Origin: Paraburkholderia solisilvae
GTDB taxonomy: Bacteria; Pseudomonadota; Gammaproteobacteria; Burkholderiales; Burkholderiaceae
DNA length: 64,000 bases
Direction of reading: 5' to 3'
Assembly: GCF_902859875.1 (NCBI RefSeq)
Contig: NZ_CADIKF010000023.1
Location: 1-64,000, forward strand
Shown: positions 50,843 through 60,423 of the stretch, in pieces
Position numbering within the stretch: the first letter of the stretch is position 1
Layout of the letters: the number at the start of each line of letters is the position of its first letter
The notes under the pieces: model-generated
The model's input: the letters and a program-made list of their open reading frames with translations, nothing else
What the model was told of the DNA's origin: nothing
Databases searched by the model: none
Translations under genes and position numbers: made by a program

Positions 50843-51979
50843 TCATGGACACGGCTTTTCGGCTGCGAGGCCCGGCATGCGCACGAAGCCGGTGACTTCG
50901 AGCCCATAGCCTGACATGCTGCCGAGTTTGCGTGGATTCGACAGCACCTGCATTTTCCCCACGCCCAGTTCGCGCAGGATCTGCGCGCCGATTCCGTAGG
51001 TTTTGAAGTCGACCGGGCGGCGCTTGAGCGCCTCCGCTTTCTCCTGCTGGTCGAACGCCTTGAACAGGTCGACCAGATGTTCTTTCGAGTCGCCGCAGTT
51101 CAGCATGACGATCACGCCGAGGTCGCGCGCGGCGATTTCCTGCATCGCCGCGTCGAGCGTCCACGAGTGCGTGCACGACGTGCCGACCTCCAGCAGATCG
51201 AGCACCGACAGCGGCTCGTGCACGCGCACCGGCGTGTCGCGCTCCGGCGCCGGCGTGCCGCGCACCAGCGCGATATGCGGCTGGCCGCTCGGCTGATCGA
51301 GATACATCACCGCGCGAAACGCGCCGTGCGCGGTTTGCATCGTGCGTTCGGCGACGCGCTCGACGATCGATTCGGTGCGGCTGCGATAGTGGATCAGATC
51401 GGCGATCGTGCCGATTTTCAGGCCGTGCTCGCGTGCGAATTCGACGAGATCGGGCAGGCGCGCCATCGTGCCGTCGTCCTTGATGATCTCGCAGATCACC
51501 GCGGCCGGCGTCAGACCGGCGAGCGCGGTGAGGTCGCAGCCGGCTTCGGTGTGGCCTGCGCGCACCAGCACGCCGCCCGGCTGCGCCATGATCGGAAACA
51601 CGTGGCCCGGCTGCACGATGTGCTCGGCGCGCGCGTCGTGCGCGACCGCGGCGGCGATCGTGCGCGCGCGGTCCGCCGCCGAGATGCCGGTGGTGACACC
51701 CGAGGCCGCCTCGATGCTGACGGTAAACGCGGTGCCGTACTGGGTGCCGTTGCGGTACGTCATGAGCGGCAGGTTCAACTGCTGGCAGCGTTCCTGCGTG
51801 AGCGTGAGGCAGATCAGGCCGCGCCCGTAGCGGGCCATGAAGTTGATCGCTTCCGGCGTGATGAATTCCGCGGCGATGACGAGGTCGCCCTCGTTTTCGC
51901 GGTCTTCTTCGTCGACGAGAATCACCATCCGGCCGGCTTTCAGTTCGGCGATGATCTCGGGGGTGGAGGCGAGCGTCAT
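50843..51979 (-). CDS. ribBA: 3,4-dihydroxy-2-butanone-4-phosphate synthase fused to GTP-cyclohydrolase-II-like domain
   Basis: 378 residues. The N-terminal half is a complete RibB domain ([17 protein letters not shown] metal/substrate loop, [29 protein letters not shown]). The C-terminal half aligns with GTP cyclohydrolase II, but where RibA has the zinc-binding HSECLTGD..RCDCG pattern this protein reads [20 protein letters not shown], so two or more zinc cysteines are missing. The second activity is therefore probably lost (RibBX type), and a separate RibA is expected elsewhere. Confidence 0.88.
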   Translation of the reverse strand: MTLASTPEIIAELKAGRMVILVDEEDRENEGDLVIAAEFITPEAINFMARYGRGLICLTLTQERCQQLNLPLMTYRNGTQYGTAFTVSIEAASGVTTGISAADRARTIAAAVAHDARAEHIVQPGHVFPIMAQPGGVLVRAGHTEAGCDLTALAGLTPAAVICEIIKDDGTMARLPDLVEFAREHGLKIGTIADLIHYRSRTESIVERVAERTMQTAHGAFRAVMYLDQPSGQPHIALVRGTPAPERDTPVRVHEPLSVLDLLEVGTSCTHSWTLDAAMQEIAARDLGVIVMLNCGDSKEHLVDLFKAFDQQEKAEALKRRPVDFKTYGIGAQILRELGVGKMQVLSNPRKLGSMSGYGLEVTGFVRMPGLAAEKPCP

Positions 51980-52101
51980 GGTGGCGAGAGAGTCAGGAAA
52001 GCGCGTATTTTACGCCACGCGGCCCGCCAGGTCCCTCGTGCGGATCGAAAAAGGCTGTCCCCGTGCGCCGCGGCGCAACGGGGTCATGCCTGCCCGTCTA
52101 C

Positions 52102-53190
52102 TCAGAAGTAGTGGGTGACGCCCAACATCACGCCGGTCTGGTTGTGGTCGGCGACGACATCGGTGTCGTAGCCATTCAGACCGAGGTTCGAGCCGTGGCT
52201 GTTCTTCACGTAGCCGAGTTCCGAATACAGCACGGTGCGCTTGGATAGCGAATACTTGGCGGTTGCCGCGAGGTAGATCGGCCGCTGGCCCGCGGACGTG
52301 ATATCAGTCCAGAAGACGGCGCCGGCCACCGTCAGCGGGGCGATGACGCGATACGACACACCGCCCCAGAACTCATCCGCATGCCCCTGTGTGGTGGGGT
52401 CGAGCGGCAGCGTGCTGCTGAGCCAGCGGTAGCCGACGAATCCTTTGGCCTTGCCGATCTGGTACGTCGCCGCGGCCGCGAGATGCTGCTCCTTCTCCGA
52501 CTGCGTGAGCACCGACGTGCCGTTGCGCAGGTCGTAGACCACCATCGCCGAGAACGGCCCGCTCGCATACTGAACGGCCGCGCCGATTTCGCGCCCCACC
52601 TTGAATGCGCCGGGCACCTCGCCGCCGTTCTCGATCGTCGCATCGAAGCCGGTGCTGTACAGCGCCTCGTAGCTCACCGGGCCGACACGGCCCTTGTATT
52701 TGACCGAGTTGTCGGCCCGGCCCGTGAACTGCCCGTCGGTCTGTTTCAGGCCGTAGATGTTGTACGCGAGCGGGTCGTACGCCACTGAAAAGTCGTACAT
52801 CGGAACCCGTTGCCGGCCGAACGTGAGCGCCCCGTAGCGGCTGCTCAGCCCGACGTACGCTTGCCGGCCGAACAGCCGCCCGCTTTGCTGCGACTTGCCG
52901 CTGGTGAGGTCGATGCCGCCCTCGAGCTGGAAGATCGCCTTCAGGCCGCCGCCGAGGTCCTCCGATCCCTTCAGGCCGATCCGGCTGCTCTTGGCGCCGC
53001 CCGATTCCTCGCGCAGCAGATTGGACGCTTTGCCTTGGGCATTGGGCGCGCCGGTGAGAAATTCGATGCCGGCATCGGCAATTCCGTATAGCGTCACGCT
53101 CGATTGTGCGTAAGCGCCGACGCTCACCGATGCTGAAAAAACGCCGAACAGAAGCGGTTTCATGATGGTCGCACTCTTTCTGGTACTCAT
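52102..53190 (-). CDS. Outer membrane porin, Burkholderia OmpC-like
   Basis: 362 residues with a signal peptide ending at AYAQS and a 16-strand porin pattern: [55 protein letters not shown] and the terminal aromatic GVTHYF. Forms a trimeric diffusion channel. AGAGGAGA precedes the ATG at 53190. It is the last gene of the catabolic cluster and probably admits the substrate. Confidence 0.9.
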   Translation of the reverse strand: MSTRKSATIMKPLLFGVFSASVSVGAYAQSSVTLYGIADAGIEFLTGAPNAQGKASNLLREESGGAKSSRIGLKGSEDLGGGLKAIFQLEGGIDLTSGKSQQSGRLFGRQAYVGLSSRYGALTFGRQRVPMYDFSVAYDPLAYNIYGLKQTDGQFTGRADNSVKYKGRVGPVSYEALYSTGFDATIENGGEVPGAFKVGREIGAAVQYASGPFSAMVVYDLRNGTSVLTQSEKEQHLAAAATYQIGKAKGFVGYRWLSSTLPLDPTTQGHADEFWGGVSYRVIAPLTVAGAVFWTDITSAGQRPIYLAATAKYSLSKRTVLYSELGYVKNSHGSNLGLNGYDTDVVADHNQTGVMLGVTHYF

Positions 53191-53413
53191 TTTCGTCTCC
53201 TCTAATTAACGGTCAGCGGTCTGCCTCGCGGTATGTCCGGATCGGCGCCGATCACGCGACGGATCGACGTCGTTTATCTGAAGGCGCCGGCCCGTTTCGA
53301 TGAAATCAACAGGCGTGCGCGGTCCTTCGCGCGCGCTCGCACGTCGCGCGGGACTCGTGAACGCAGTGCCGCGCATCTGCGTTCACGACTTCGGTATGGC
53401 GGATGGAGGTGAG

Positions 53414-54715
53414 CTAGCGGGACGGCGCGGGCGCGATGTCCGGTTCGGGCGCCGTCACTCTCTGATGGGCGTTGCCGGTGGAGGGTGGTTCGTCGTCGAG
53501 CCGGATCTTCATCGTGAACAGCGGGCCGAGCAGCAATACGATGATGGACGCGGCGAATGCGACCACCCAGCGGCCGTGCGAAATGTCGAGCAGCATGCCG
53601 ACGACGATCGGCGACACCGCGCCTGCGAGCGCCATGCCGGTGAACGTGCACGCGCTCGAGGTGGCCGAGTGTTCGCGCGAGACCTCCGTGCCGACGACCC
53701 ACAGCGGCGAATCGGCGAGTTCCGAGCAGAAGAAGGCGAGGCCGAGGCAGATCGAACTGATCGTGATGTCGCGTGTGAAGAGCAGCGGCACCAGGAAGAC
53801 GATCGATGAAAGAAAGCCGCAGACGATCATCTCGCGCCGCGCGCGCAGCCGGTTGCCGGTGCACCTGAAGCGCCAGTCGGTCAGCATGCCGCCCGCGGCG
53901 GTGCCGAGCGAACCGCCGAGCAGCACGAGCGCGGAGAAGATCGCGTTGTGCGAGAGTTTCATGCCGTAACGCTGCGAGAAGAACGACGGAATCCAGTTCA
54001 GGAAGAACCACAGCACCCAGCCGTGACAGAAGCATGCGGCGGTCGCAGGCCACACGCGGCGGATCATGTCGGGCCAGTTGACCGGCGTGCGGGCCGGCGC
54101 GGGCGCGCTCGGCTGTCTGACGGGTTCGCCTTCGCGATGTTTCTTTGCCTCGTTGAGGCCCAGATACATCACGACCATATAGACGAGCGTGACGCCGCCG
54201 AGAATGATGAACGTGAGCCGCCACGAAAACGACACGATCAGCGCGGTGACGATCAGCGGAGCCAGCGCGTTCGCGATGCGGCCGGTTGCGTGCATCACGC
54301 CTTGCGCGGCGCCGCGGCGGTCTTCGGGAATCACGCGGGCGATCATCCGCGCCGCGGTCGGGTAGATCGGCGCTTCGCCGATGCCGACGAAAAACCGTGC
54401 GGCCACCAACGCGAACAGGCTGCCGACGAGGCCGGTGACGATCGTCGCGATTGCCCACAGCGAGCCGTACAGCAACAGGCCCTTGCGGGAACCGATGCGG
54501 TCGCTGTGCCACCCGCCCGGAATCATGAAGCAGCTATAAGCGAGCGCGAAAGCGGAAAAGATAAAACCGAGGTGGGTGTTGCTGAAACCCAGCTCTTTGC
54601 TCATCACCGGCGCGGCGACCGAAATATTCGTGCGATCGACGTACATGATGAAGGCCATGATGCAAAGCAGGACGAACGTGATCCTTGCCCTGCTTCGCGG
54701 CTGCGAAGGGGACAT
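53414..54715 (-). CDS. MFS transporter, anion:cation symporter family
   Basis: 433 residues, 12 helices. YVDRTNISVAAPVMSKELGF and GGWHSDRIGSRKGLLLYG are the motifs of the ACS family (glucarate, tartrate, phthalate, hexuronate uptake). The ATG at 54715 was chosen because GGAGGA lies directly upstream, inside a 4-codon longer ORF. It probably imports the carboxylic acid used by the cluster. Confidence 0.85.
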   Translation of the reverse strand: MSPSQPRSRARITFVLLCIMAFIMYVDRTNISVAAPVMSKELGFSNTHLGFIFSAFALAYSCFMIPGGWHSDRIGSRKGLLLYGSLWAIATIVTGLVGSLFALVAARFFVGIGEAPIYPTAARMIARVIPEDRRGAAQGVMHATGRIANALAPLIVTALIVSFSWRLTFIILGGVTLVYMVVMYLGLNEAKKHREGEPVRQPSAPAPARTPVNWPDMIRRVWPATAACFCHGWVLWFFLNWIPSFFSQRYGMKLSHNAIFSALVLLGGSLGTAAGGMLTDWRFRCTGNRLRARREMIVCGFLSSIVFLVPLLFTRDITISSICLGLAFFCSELADSPLWVVGTEVSREHSATSSACTFTGMALAGAVSPIVVGMLLDISHGRWVVAFAASIIVLLLGPLFTMKIRLDDEPPSTGNAHQRVTAPEPDIAPAPSR

Positions 54716-54833
54716 GTCTTCCTCCATTTTCTTATAAGGCGGTCGGCTGACGCGGCGCCGTCGCGTGATGCAACAGGCGGTTCGGCGTCGCGCGGGTGCT
54801 GCTGCGAGAGGTTGGGTGACGGCGGGCCGACCG

Positions 54834-55721
54834 CTATGGCCGGAAGAAGCTGCTCAACGCTTCATAGGTTTCATCGGGGCACTCTTCCTGCAGGTAGTGG
54901 CCCGACGGCACGGTCGCGGTTTTCACGATGTTCGTCGCATAGCGGCTCCACACTTGCGCCGCATCGTGATTGCGACCGACGCCGCCTTTCGCGCCCCATA
55001 GAATGAGCGACGGCGTGCTCACGCGCTTACCTGCGTCGAAGTCGGCGGTGTCCATGTCGAGGTCGACGCCGAAGGTCGCGCGGTAGTCCTCGCACATCGC
55101 ATGAATCACCTCCGGGTTCCTGATACAGCGGATGTAATCCTGCAGCGCTTCGGGGCCGAAGAAGCTCGTGCCCTGATCGGTCTTGGACAGCTTGCGGCGG
55201 ATAAAGAACTCAGGGTCCGCGCCCATCATCGTTTCCGGCGTCGGGTAGTCCTGGACCATGAAGAACCAGTGCCACGAGAACTTGCCCCACTGGCGCGTCA
55301 CATTGTTCAGCAGATGGTGTTGCGGCAGCATGTCCATAAAGCCGGCCTTCAGCACCTTGGCCGAATGATCGAGGCACATCCGGTGCAGCACGCGCGCGCC
55401 GCGATCGTGACCGGCCGCGTAGAACTTCGTAAAGCCGAGCGTCTCCATCACCTCGACCTGGTCCTGCGCCATCGCGCGGAACGAGTAGTTCGAGTGATCG
55501 CCGCCGCCGGGCGGCTTCGAGCTGTCGCCATAGCCGCGCAGGTCGGTGCACACCACCGTGAATTCCTTCGCGAGGCGCGGCGCAATCTTGTGCCATGACA
55601 GATGGTTGAACGGGTTGCCGTGCATCAGCAACAGCGGCGGGCCTTCGCCGCCTTTGACCGTGACGATCTCGGCGCCGCTCGTTTTAATGGTGGTTTTAGT
55701 GAAATTCTCAAACATGGGCAT
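54834..55721 (-). CDS. Haloacetate (fluoroacetate) dehalogenase-like alpha/beta hydrolase
   Basis: 295 residues. The residues of fluoroacetate dehalogenase are all present at matching spacing: nucleophile Asp106 in GHDRGAR, carboxylate-binding Arg107 and Arg110, Asp130, halide-binding His151, Trp152 and Tyr213, and catalytic His275 in PSGHYL. Such enzymes hydrolyse fluoroacetate or chloroacetate to glycolate in the cytoplasm. The same fold includes epoxide hydrolases, but the Arg pair and halide site favour a haloacid. It sits between MFS and pdxA-like genes. Confidence 0.8.
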   Translation of the reverse strand: MPMFENFTKTTIKTSGAEIVTVKGGEGPPLLLMHGNPFNHLSWHKIAPRLAKEFTVVCTDLRGYGDSSKPPGGGDHSNYSFRAMAQDQVEVMETLGFTKFYAAGHDRGARVLHRMCLDHSAKVLKAGFMDMLPQHHLLNNVTRQWGKFSWHWFFMVQDYPTPETMMGADPEFFIRRKLSKTDQGTSFFGPEALQDYIRCIRNPEVIHAMCEDYRATFGVDLDMDTADFDAGKRVSTPSLILWGAKGGVGRNHDAAQVWSRYATNIVKTATVPSGHYLQEECPDETYEALSSFFRP

Positions 55722-55883
55722 GGCTGGCTCCAGACTATTGCGTGTCTTCCTGTTGCAGATCCGCTGCGCGCGCCGTCTCCAGGCGGCGCAGCGGTGTTCG
55801 ATGCGGGCTGACGCTGATCGATGCGCGAGGTTGCCGGGCGCCGCGAATACTGCGCTGCGTGCTCGCGCGCGGCGCCGGCTGTT

Positions 55884-56903
55884 TCAGTGCGCGACGGCTT
55901 CGCGCGCGGCTTTGCGGGCGGTGGCGGTGCGCGTCGCGACGTCGAAGGCGGCGGCGGTCGCGCCGACGTCCGCGCTGCCTTGACCCACGATGTCGTAGGC
56001 GACGCCATGCGCGGGCGTCGCATAGACGGTCTTCAGGCCGCCCGTCAGCGTGACGCCCTGTGAAAAGCCGAGCAGCTTGGTCGCGATTTGCCCCTGGTCG
56101 TGGTACATGATCACGACCGCGTCGAAGTCGCCGCGGCGTGCCTTGATAAATACGGTGTCCGACGGAAACGGGCCTTCGCTTGCGAGACCCCTGGCGCGCA
56201 GCGCCTCGAGCGTCGGGCGAATGATCTTGATCTCTTCATCGCCGAACAGGCCGTTCTCGCCGCCATGCGGATTGAGCGCGGCGACGCCGATACGCGGCGC
56301 GGTCTTGCCGAATGCGCGCATCGTGTCGTGCGCGAGCGTGAGCGCGCCTTCGATGCGATCCGGCTTGACCATGTCGACGGCCTGGCGCAGTGCGACGTGC
56401 GAGGTCACGCGGAAGGTCGAGAACTGCGGAATGATGTTGACTTCGCCGAAGTAGCCTTCGTGCTTTGTCCATGCGGCGAACATCTGATGCTCGTCGTGGA
56501 AGTTCCAGCCGCCGCGATGCAGCGCGGCCTTGTTCAGCGGCGCAAAGCAGATGCCGTCGAGTTCGCCTGCGAGCGCGAGGTCCGTCATGTATTTGAGCGT
56601 TTCGCCGGTGAGGCGGCCTGATTCGGCATTCAACTCGCCGCGCGGGTAGAGCGCCGGATCGACGTTGTGCAGGTCGATCAGCGGCACCGCGGCCGCATCG
56701 TGCGCCGCGTCCTTCAGGCTGGCGATCTTCGCGTACGGAATGCGCTGGCCGGCGTCCTTCATGCCGAGTTCGAGCACGCGCTCGTCGCCGATGATCACGA
56801 CATTCGCCTTTTTACGCGTCTCGGGCAGCGACAGCAGTTTGACGACCAGCTCCGGGCCGATCCCGGTGACGTCGCCGAGCATCAAGCCAATCAGAGGTTT
56901 CAT
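55884..56903 (-). CDS. PdxA-like 4-hydroxythreonine-4-phosphate dehydrogenase family
   Basis: 339 residues. GLMLGDVTGIGPELVVKL, ALNPHGGENGLFGDEE (metal-binding His) and MYHDQGQIATKLL are PdxA motifs. True PdxA acts in pyridoxal phosphate synthesis, but divergent PdxA2-type copies in catabolic clusters oxidise and decarboxylate other beta-hydroxy acids. Context here points to catabolism. ATG at 56903 was chosen because GGAG precedes it. Confidence 0.82.
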   Translation of the reverse strand: MKPLIGLMLGDVTGIGPELVVKLLSLPETRKKANVVIIGDERVLELGMKDAGQRIPYAKIASLKDAAHDAAAVPLIDLHNVDPALYPRGELNAESGRLTGETLKYMTDLALAGELDGICFAPLNKAALHRGGWNFHDEHQMFAAWTKHEGYFGEVNIIPQFSTFRVTSHVALRQAVDMVKPDRIEGALTLAHDTMRAFGKTAPRIGVAALNPHGGENGLFGDEEIKIIRPTLEALRARGLASEGPFPSDTVFIKARRGDFDAVVIMYHDQGQIATKLLGFSQGVTLTGGLKTVYATPAHGVAYDIVGQGSADVGATAAAFDVATRTATARKAAREAVAH

Positions 56904-56960
56904 TGCGGTGTTCTCCATGTGGTTTCTAGCAGGTAGACAGCGGGCTGCCGCTCAGGTGAC

Positions 56961-57596
56961 TCACGTCGCGTTTTCCGGCAACGGCAGCACGATCGCCCAC
57001 GGGTTTTCCGCGCGATGGCGCTTTTCGAACGCTTCGATTTGCGGCAGCAGTTTCAGCGATGCGCCGAGCACGTCGAGGCCTTCGAGGAACATCTGCCGGT
57101 GGCGCTCGTCCATCCGGAACGCGTAGGTGCGGCTCGACGCGGTGCGCACGCGTTGCGCGGCGACGTCGATCTCGATGCGGCTCGCCGCCGGGTTCGACAC
57201 TTCAACCGTGATCTCGTCGATCTCTTGCGGCTGCAGCACGATCGCCAGCAGCCGGTTGTTCGCCGCGTTGTAGTAGAAGATCTCGCCGTAGCTCGGTGCG
57301 AGCACCGCTTCGATACCGCTTTGCAGCAGGCCCCACACCGCGTGCTCGCGGCTCGAGCCGCAGCCGAAGTTCGGGCCGCCGATCAGCACCTTCGCGCCGC
57401 TGTACGCGGGCGTGTTCAGCACGAAATCGGCACGCTTGCTGCCGTCCGGATGAAAACGCAGGTCGTACAGCAGGCCCGCGGCGAGGCCGGATTTATCGGT
57501 GCCGAGCAGAAACTGCTTCGGCATGATCTGGTCGGTGTCGAGATTCGCGATCGGCAACGGCGCCGCGACGCCCTCTATGCGCGAGAAATCAGGCAT
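56961..57596 (-). CDS. Isopropylmalate-dehydratase-type small subunit
   Basis: 211 residues, LeuD-like: NLDTDQIMPKQFL, GGPNFGCGSSREHAVWGL and the swivelling-domain C-terminus. With the large subunit it forms a 4Fe-4S aconitase-family hydro-lyase. Overlaps the large-subunit gene by 8 bp. It is probably a second copy used for a different hydroxy acid, since leucine-operon partners (leuB, asd) are absent. Confidence 0.82.
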   Translation of the reverse strand: MPDFSRIEGVAAPLPIANLDTDQIMPKQFLLGTDKSGLAAGLLYDLRFHPDGSKRADFVLNTPAYSGAKVLIGGPNFGCGSSREHAVWGLLQSGIEAVLAPSYGEIFYYNAANNRLLAIVLQPQEIDEITVEVSNPAASRIEIDVAAQRVRTASSRTYAFRMDERHRQMFLEGLDVLGASLKLLPQIEAFEKRHRAENPWAIVLPLPENAT

Positions 57597-59013
57597 CGTG
57601 GTGCTCCCAGTTGCGGATATCGGTGATGCGGCCGGAAATTGCCGCGGCGGCCGCCATCGCGGGACTCATCAGATGCGTGCGGCTGTCGCGGCCCTGGCGG
57701 CCTTCGAAGTTGCGGTTGGTGGTCGACGCGCAGCGTTCGCCGGGGCGCAATACATCGTCGTTCATCGCGAGGCACATCGAACAGCCGGGCTGGCGCCATT
57801 CGAAGCCCGCCTTGATAAAGACTTCGGACAAGCCTTCCCGTTCCGCCTGCTGACGCACCGCGCCCGAGCCCGGCACGATCATCGCGCGCACGTTCGGCGC
57901 GACATGCATGCCTTCGCGCAGCATCGCGGCGACCGCGCGCAAATCTTCGATGCGGCCGTTCGTGCACGAGCCGATAAAGACGCGGTCGATCGGCGTGCCT
58001 TCGATGCGCGCGCCCGCCGCGAGACCGATGTAGTCGAGCGCCCGCGCGGTGGCCGCGCTTTGGATGTGATCGACGCCGTCGGCCGGTGCGGGAATCACGC
58101 CGTCGACCGGTATCGCCTGGTCGGGGCTCGTGCCCCACGTCACATACGGCGCGACCTCGGCGGCGGCGATCGTGATGGTGCTGTCGAACCGCGCGTCCGG
58201 GTCCGTGCGCAGCGTGCGCCATGTCGCGATCGCGTTTTCCATGTGCGCTTCGCTCAGATTGCCGCGATGCGCGCGCAGATACGCGAAGGTGATGTCGTCC
58301 GGTTCGACCAGCGAGGCGCGTGCGCCGGCTTCGACGGTCATATTGCATAACGTCATGCGCGCTTCGATCGACATCGCGCGAATCGCGGCGCCGGTGTACT
58401 CCACCGCGTAGCCGCGCGCGCCTTGCGCACTGATCTTCGCGATCACGCGCAGCACAAGGTCTTTCGAGGTCGTGCCGGCAGGCAGATCGCCGTCAATATG
58501 AATTCGCATCGTGCGCGCGAGGCGGTACGACAGCGTCTGCGTTGCGAGCACATGTTCGATTTCCGATGTGCCGATGCCGAAGCCGAGTGCGCCGAACGCG
58601 CCGTAGGTGGTGGTGTGGCTGTCGCCGCACAGCACTACCATGCCTGGGCGGATCAGTCCGGATTCGGGCGCGACGACGTGCTCGATGCCTTGTAACGGAT
58701 CGTTCACGTCGAACAGTTTGATGCCGTAGCGCGTGCAGTTGCGCGTGAAGTTCGCGGCCTGGCGCGCGGCCGCATCGATGGCGATCACACGCTTGCCGAC
58801 CGGATCCGGTTTGGTGGGAATCACGTGATCGACGACGCTCATCTGCTGCTGCGGCCGCAGTACGCCGACACCGCGCTCGACGAGGCCGTTGAACGCCTGC
58901 GGGCTGGTGTATTCATTCATGATGTGCAGGTCCGCGTAAAGCAGGACGTGCTCCGCGTCGAGGCGGGTCACGGTGTGCGACTCGACGAGCTTCTGATACA
59001 ACGTGCGCGGCAC
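57589..59013 (-). CDS. Isopropylmalate-dehydratase-type large subunit
   Basis: 474 residues, LeuC-like. LCGDSHTTTYGAFGALGFG, FIGSCTNGRIEDLRAVA and EWRQPGCSMCLAMNDDVL supply the three cysteines of the 4Fe-4S cluster. The start is a GTG at 59013 with GGAGG just upstream. First gene of the leftward cluster, divergent from the LysR gene. Confidence 0.85.
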   Translation of the reverse strand: MPRTLYQKLVESHTVTRLDAEHVLLYADLHIMNEYTSPQAFNGLVERGVGVLRPQQQMSVVDHVIPTKPDPVGKRVIAIDAAARQAANFTRNCTRYGIKLFDVNDPLQGIEHVVAPESGLIRPGMVVLCGDSHTTTYGAFGALGFGIGTSEIEHVLATQTLSYRLARTMRIHIDGDLPAGTTSKDLVLRVIAKISAQGARGYAVEYTGAAIRAMSIEARMTLCNMTVEAGARASLVEPDDITFAYLRAHRGNLSEAHMENAIATWRTLRTDPDARFDSTITIAAAEVAPYVTWGTSPDQAIPVDGVIPAPADGVDHIQSAATARALDYIGLAAGARIEGTPIDRVFIGSCTNGRIEDLRAVAAMLREGMHVAPNVRAMIVPGSGAVRQQAEREGLSEVFIKAGFEWRQPGCSMCLAMNDDVLRPGERCASTTNRNFEGRQGRDSRTHLMSPAMAAAAAISGRITDIRNWEHHDA

Positions 59014-59128
59014 ATCTCCTCCGATGGTGTGGGGCCGAGAGTCGAGAGGGGGATAGGTCGACGAGGCTGGAAGAATTCCCGAAAGATCAGACAGCTTCGT
59101 TACGGGAACAGTCTATAGAGATGGTTGG

Positions 59129-59141
59129 TGCATATAATGCA
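59129..59141. promoter_or_regulatory. LysR-type operator (T-N11-A palindrome)
   Basis: TGCAT-ATA-ATGCA is an inverted repeat of the T-N11-A form, centred in the 187-bp gap between the leuC-like gene and the LysR gene. Confidence 0.65.
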
Positions 59142-59200
59142 TTCTCTTTTAATCTATTTTTAACTTCGTTTTATAAGTGGGCGGCAGCGGAGGCCGGCAC

Positions 59201-60136
59201 GTGGACACCATTTCCGATCTCGCGTTTTTCGTGCAGCTCGTCAAGCACGGCAGCCTGTCCGCGCTTGCGCGCGAACTCGGCGTGACGCCGCCCGCGGTCA
59301 CCGCGCGGCTCGCACGAATGGAAGCGCGTCTGGGCGTGCGCCTGCTGAATCGCACGACGCGACGCATCAGCGTCACGCAGGAAGGCGAGCTGTATCTGTC
59401 GCATGGTTCGCGGCTGCTGCTCGAATTCGAGGAACTCGACCGGATGGTGTCGAGCGCGCGCGCGGTGCCGAAGGGGCTGCTGCGCGTGAATGCGACCTTC
59501 GGCTTCGGACGGCGTCATATCGCGCCCGCGGTGTCCGCGTTTGCGCGGCGTTACGCGGAAGTCGAAGTGCAATTGACGCTCACCGATCGGTCGATCCGTC
59601 TCGCGGACGAGGCGTACGACGTCGGCATCTGGTTCGGCGACGTGCCCGACTCGCGGCTCGTTGCGCGCAGGATCGCGCCGAACCGGCGCTTCCTGTGCGC
59701 ATCGCCGGCGTATCTCGAGCGGGCCGGCCTGCCGCTCGCGCCGCGCGATCTGCACGCGCATCAGTGCATCGTGCTGCGCGAAAACGACGCCGCCTATGGC
59801 ACATGGCATCTGACGCGCGGCCGCAAGCAGGAAACCATCAAAGTGCGCGGTGCGCTGAGCAGCAACGACGGCGAGACCGCATTGGTCTGGGCGCTGGACG
59901 GTCATGGCGTGCTGATGCGCTCGGAGTGGGACGTCTATCCGCATTTGCGCTCGGGCGCGTTGCAAGTGGTGCTGCCGGACTGGTCGCTGCCGGGCGCCGA
60001 TGTGCACGCGGTGTACGGCGAGCGGCTCAACGTGTCCGCGAAGGTCGGCGCGTTCGTCGATTTTCTGGCTGAATGGTTCGGTCATGCCGCGGGGCAGACG
60101 GCGGATATCCGGACCTGGATGGCGCGGGGCGATTGA
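59201..60136 (+). CDS. LysR-family transcriptional regulator
   Basis: 311 residues. Winged helix-turn-helix at residues 1-60 (FVQLVKHGSLSALARELGVT, AVTARLARMEARLGVRLLNR), then a periplasmic-binding-like effector domain. GTG at 59201 is preceded by GGAGG at 7 nt; the GTG at 59177 has no such site. It should control the divergent catabolic cluster in response to a carboxylic acid substrate or intermediate. Confidence 0.9.
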   Translation: MDTISDLAFFVQLVKHGSLSALARELGVTPPAVTARLARMEARLGVRLLNRTTRRISVTQEGELYLSHGSRLLLEFEELDRMVSSARAVPKGLLRVNATFGFGRRHIAPAVSAFARRYAEVEVQLTLTDRSIRLADEAYDVGIWFGDVPDSRLVARRIAPNRRFLCASPAYLERAGLPLAPRDLHAHQCIVLRENDAAYGTWHLTRGRKQETIKVRGALSSNDGETALVWALDGHGVLMRSEWDVYPHLRSGALQVVLPDWSLPGADVHAVYGERLNVSAKVGAFVDFLAEWFGHAAGQTADIRTWMARGD

Positions 60137-60423
60137 ACCGTAGACCGGCGGCAGCCCGCTTACCGGCGGCCAGGATACGAATGCGTTTACGGCGGCCTTT
60201 CCGCTTTTTTCGCGACCCGTAAGCCCCTGTCATCTTCTATAACCTACGACGCGCGCCGGTCACCTACCATCGCGGTTCGTCTCGAATGGGCCATGGCTTC
60301 GACGCGTGATTGCCGCATGCGAATGATGCGGATCGCGGGCGAATCGATCGGGCCAGGACCGGTGACGGCACCGACTGACGAACAGGCCTGCGTGCACGTC
60401 GCGCGCGATAAACGGGGTGGAGG

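Noticed and set aside
51980-52101. Searched for an FMN riboswitch upstream of ribBA
   Set aside because: The 120-bp gap shows no recognisable FMN aptamer sequence.
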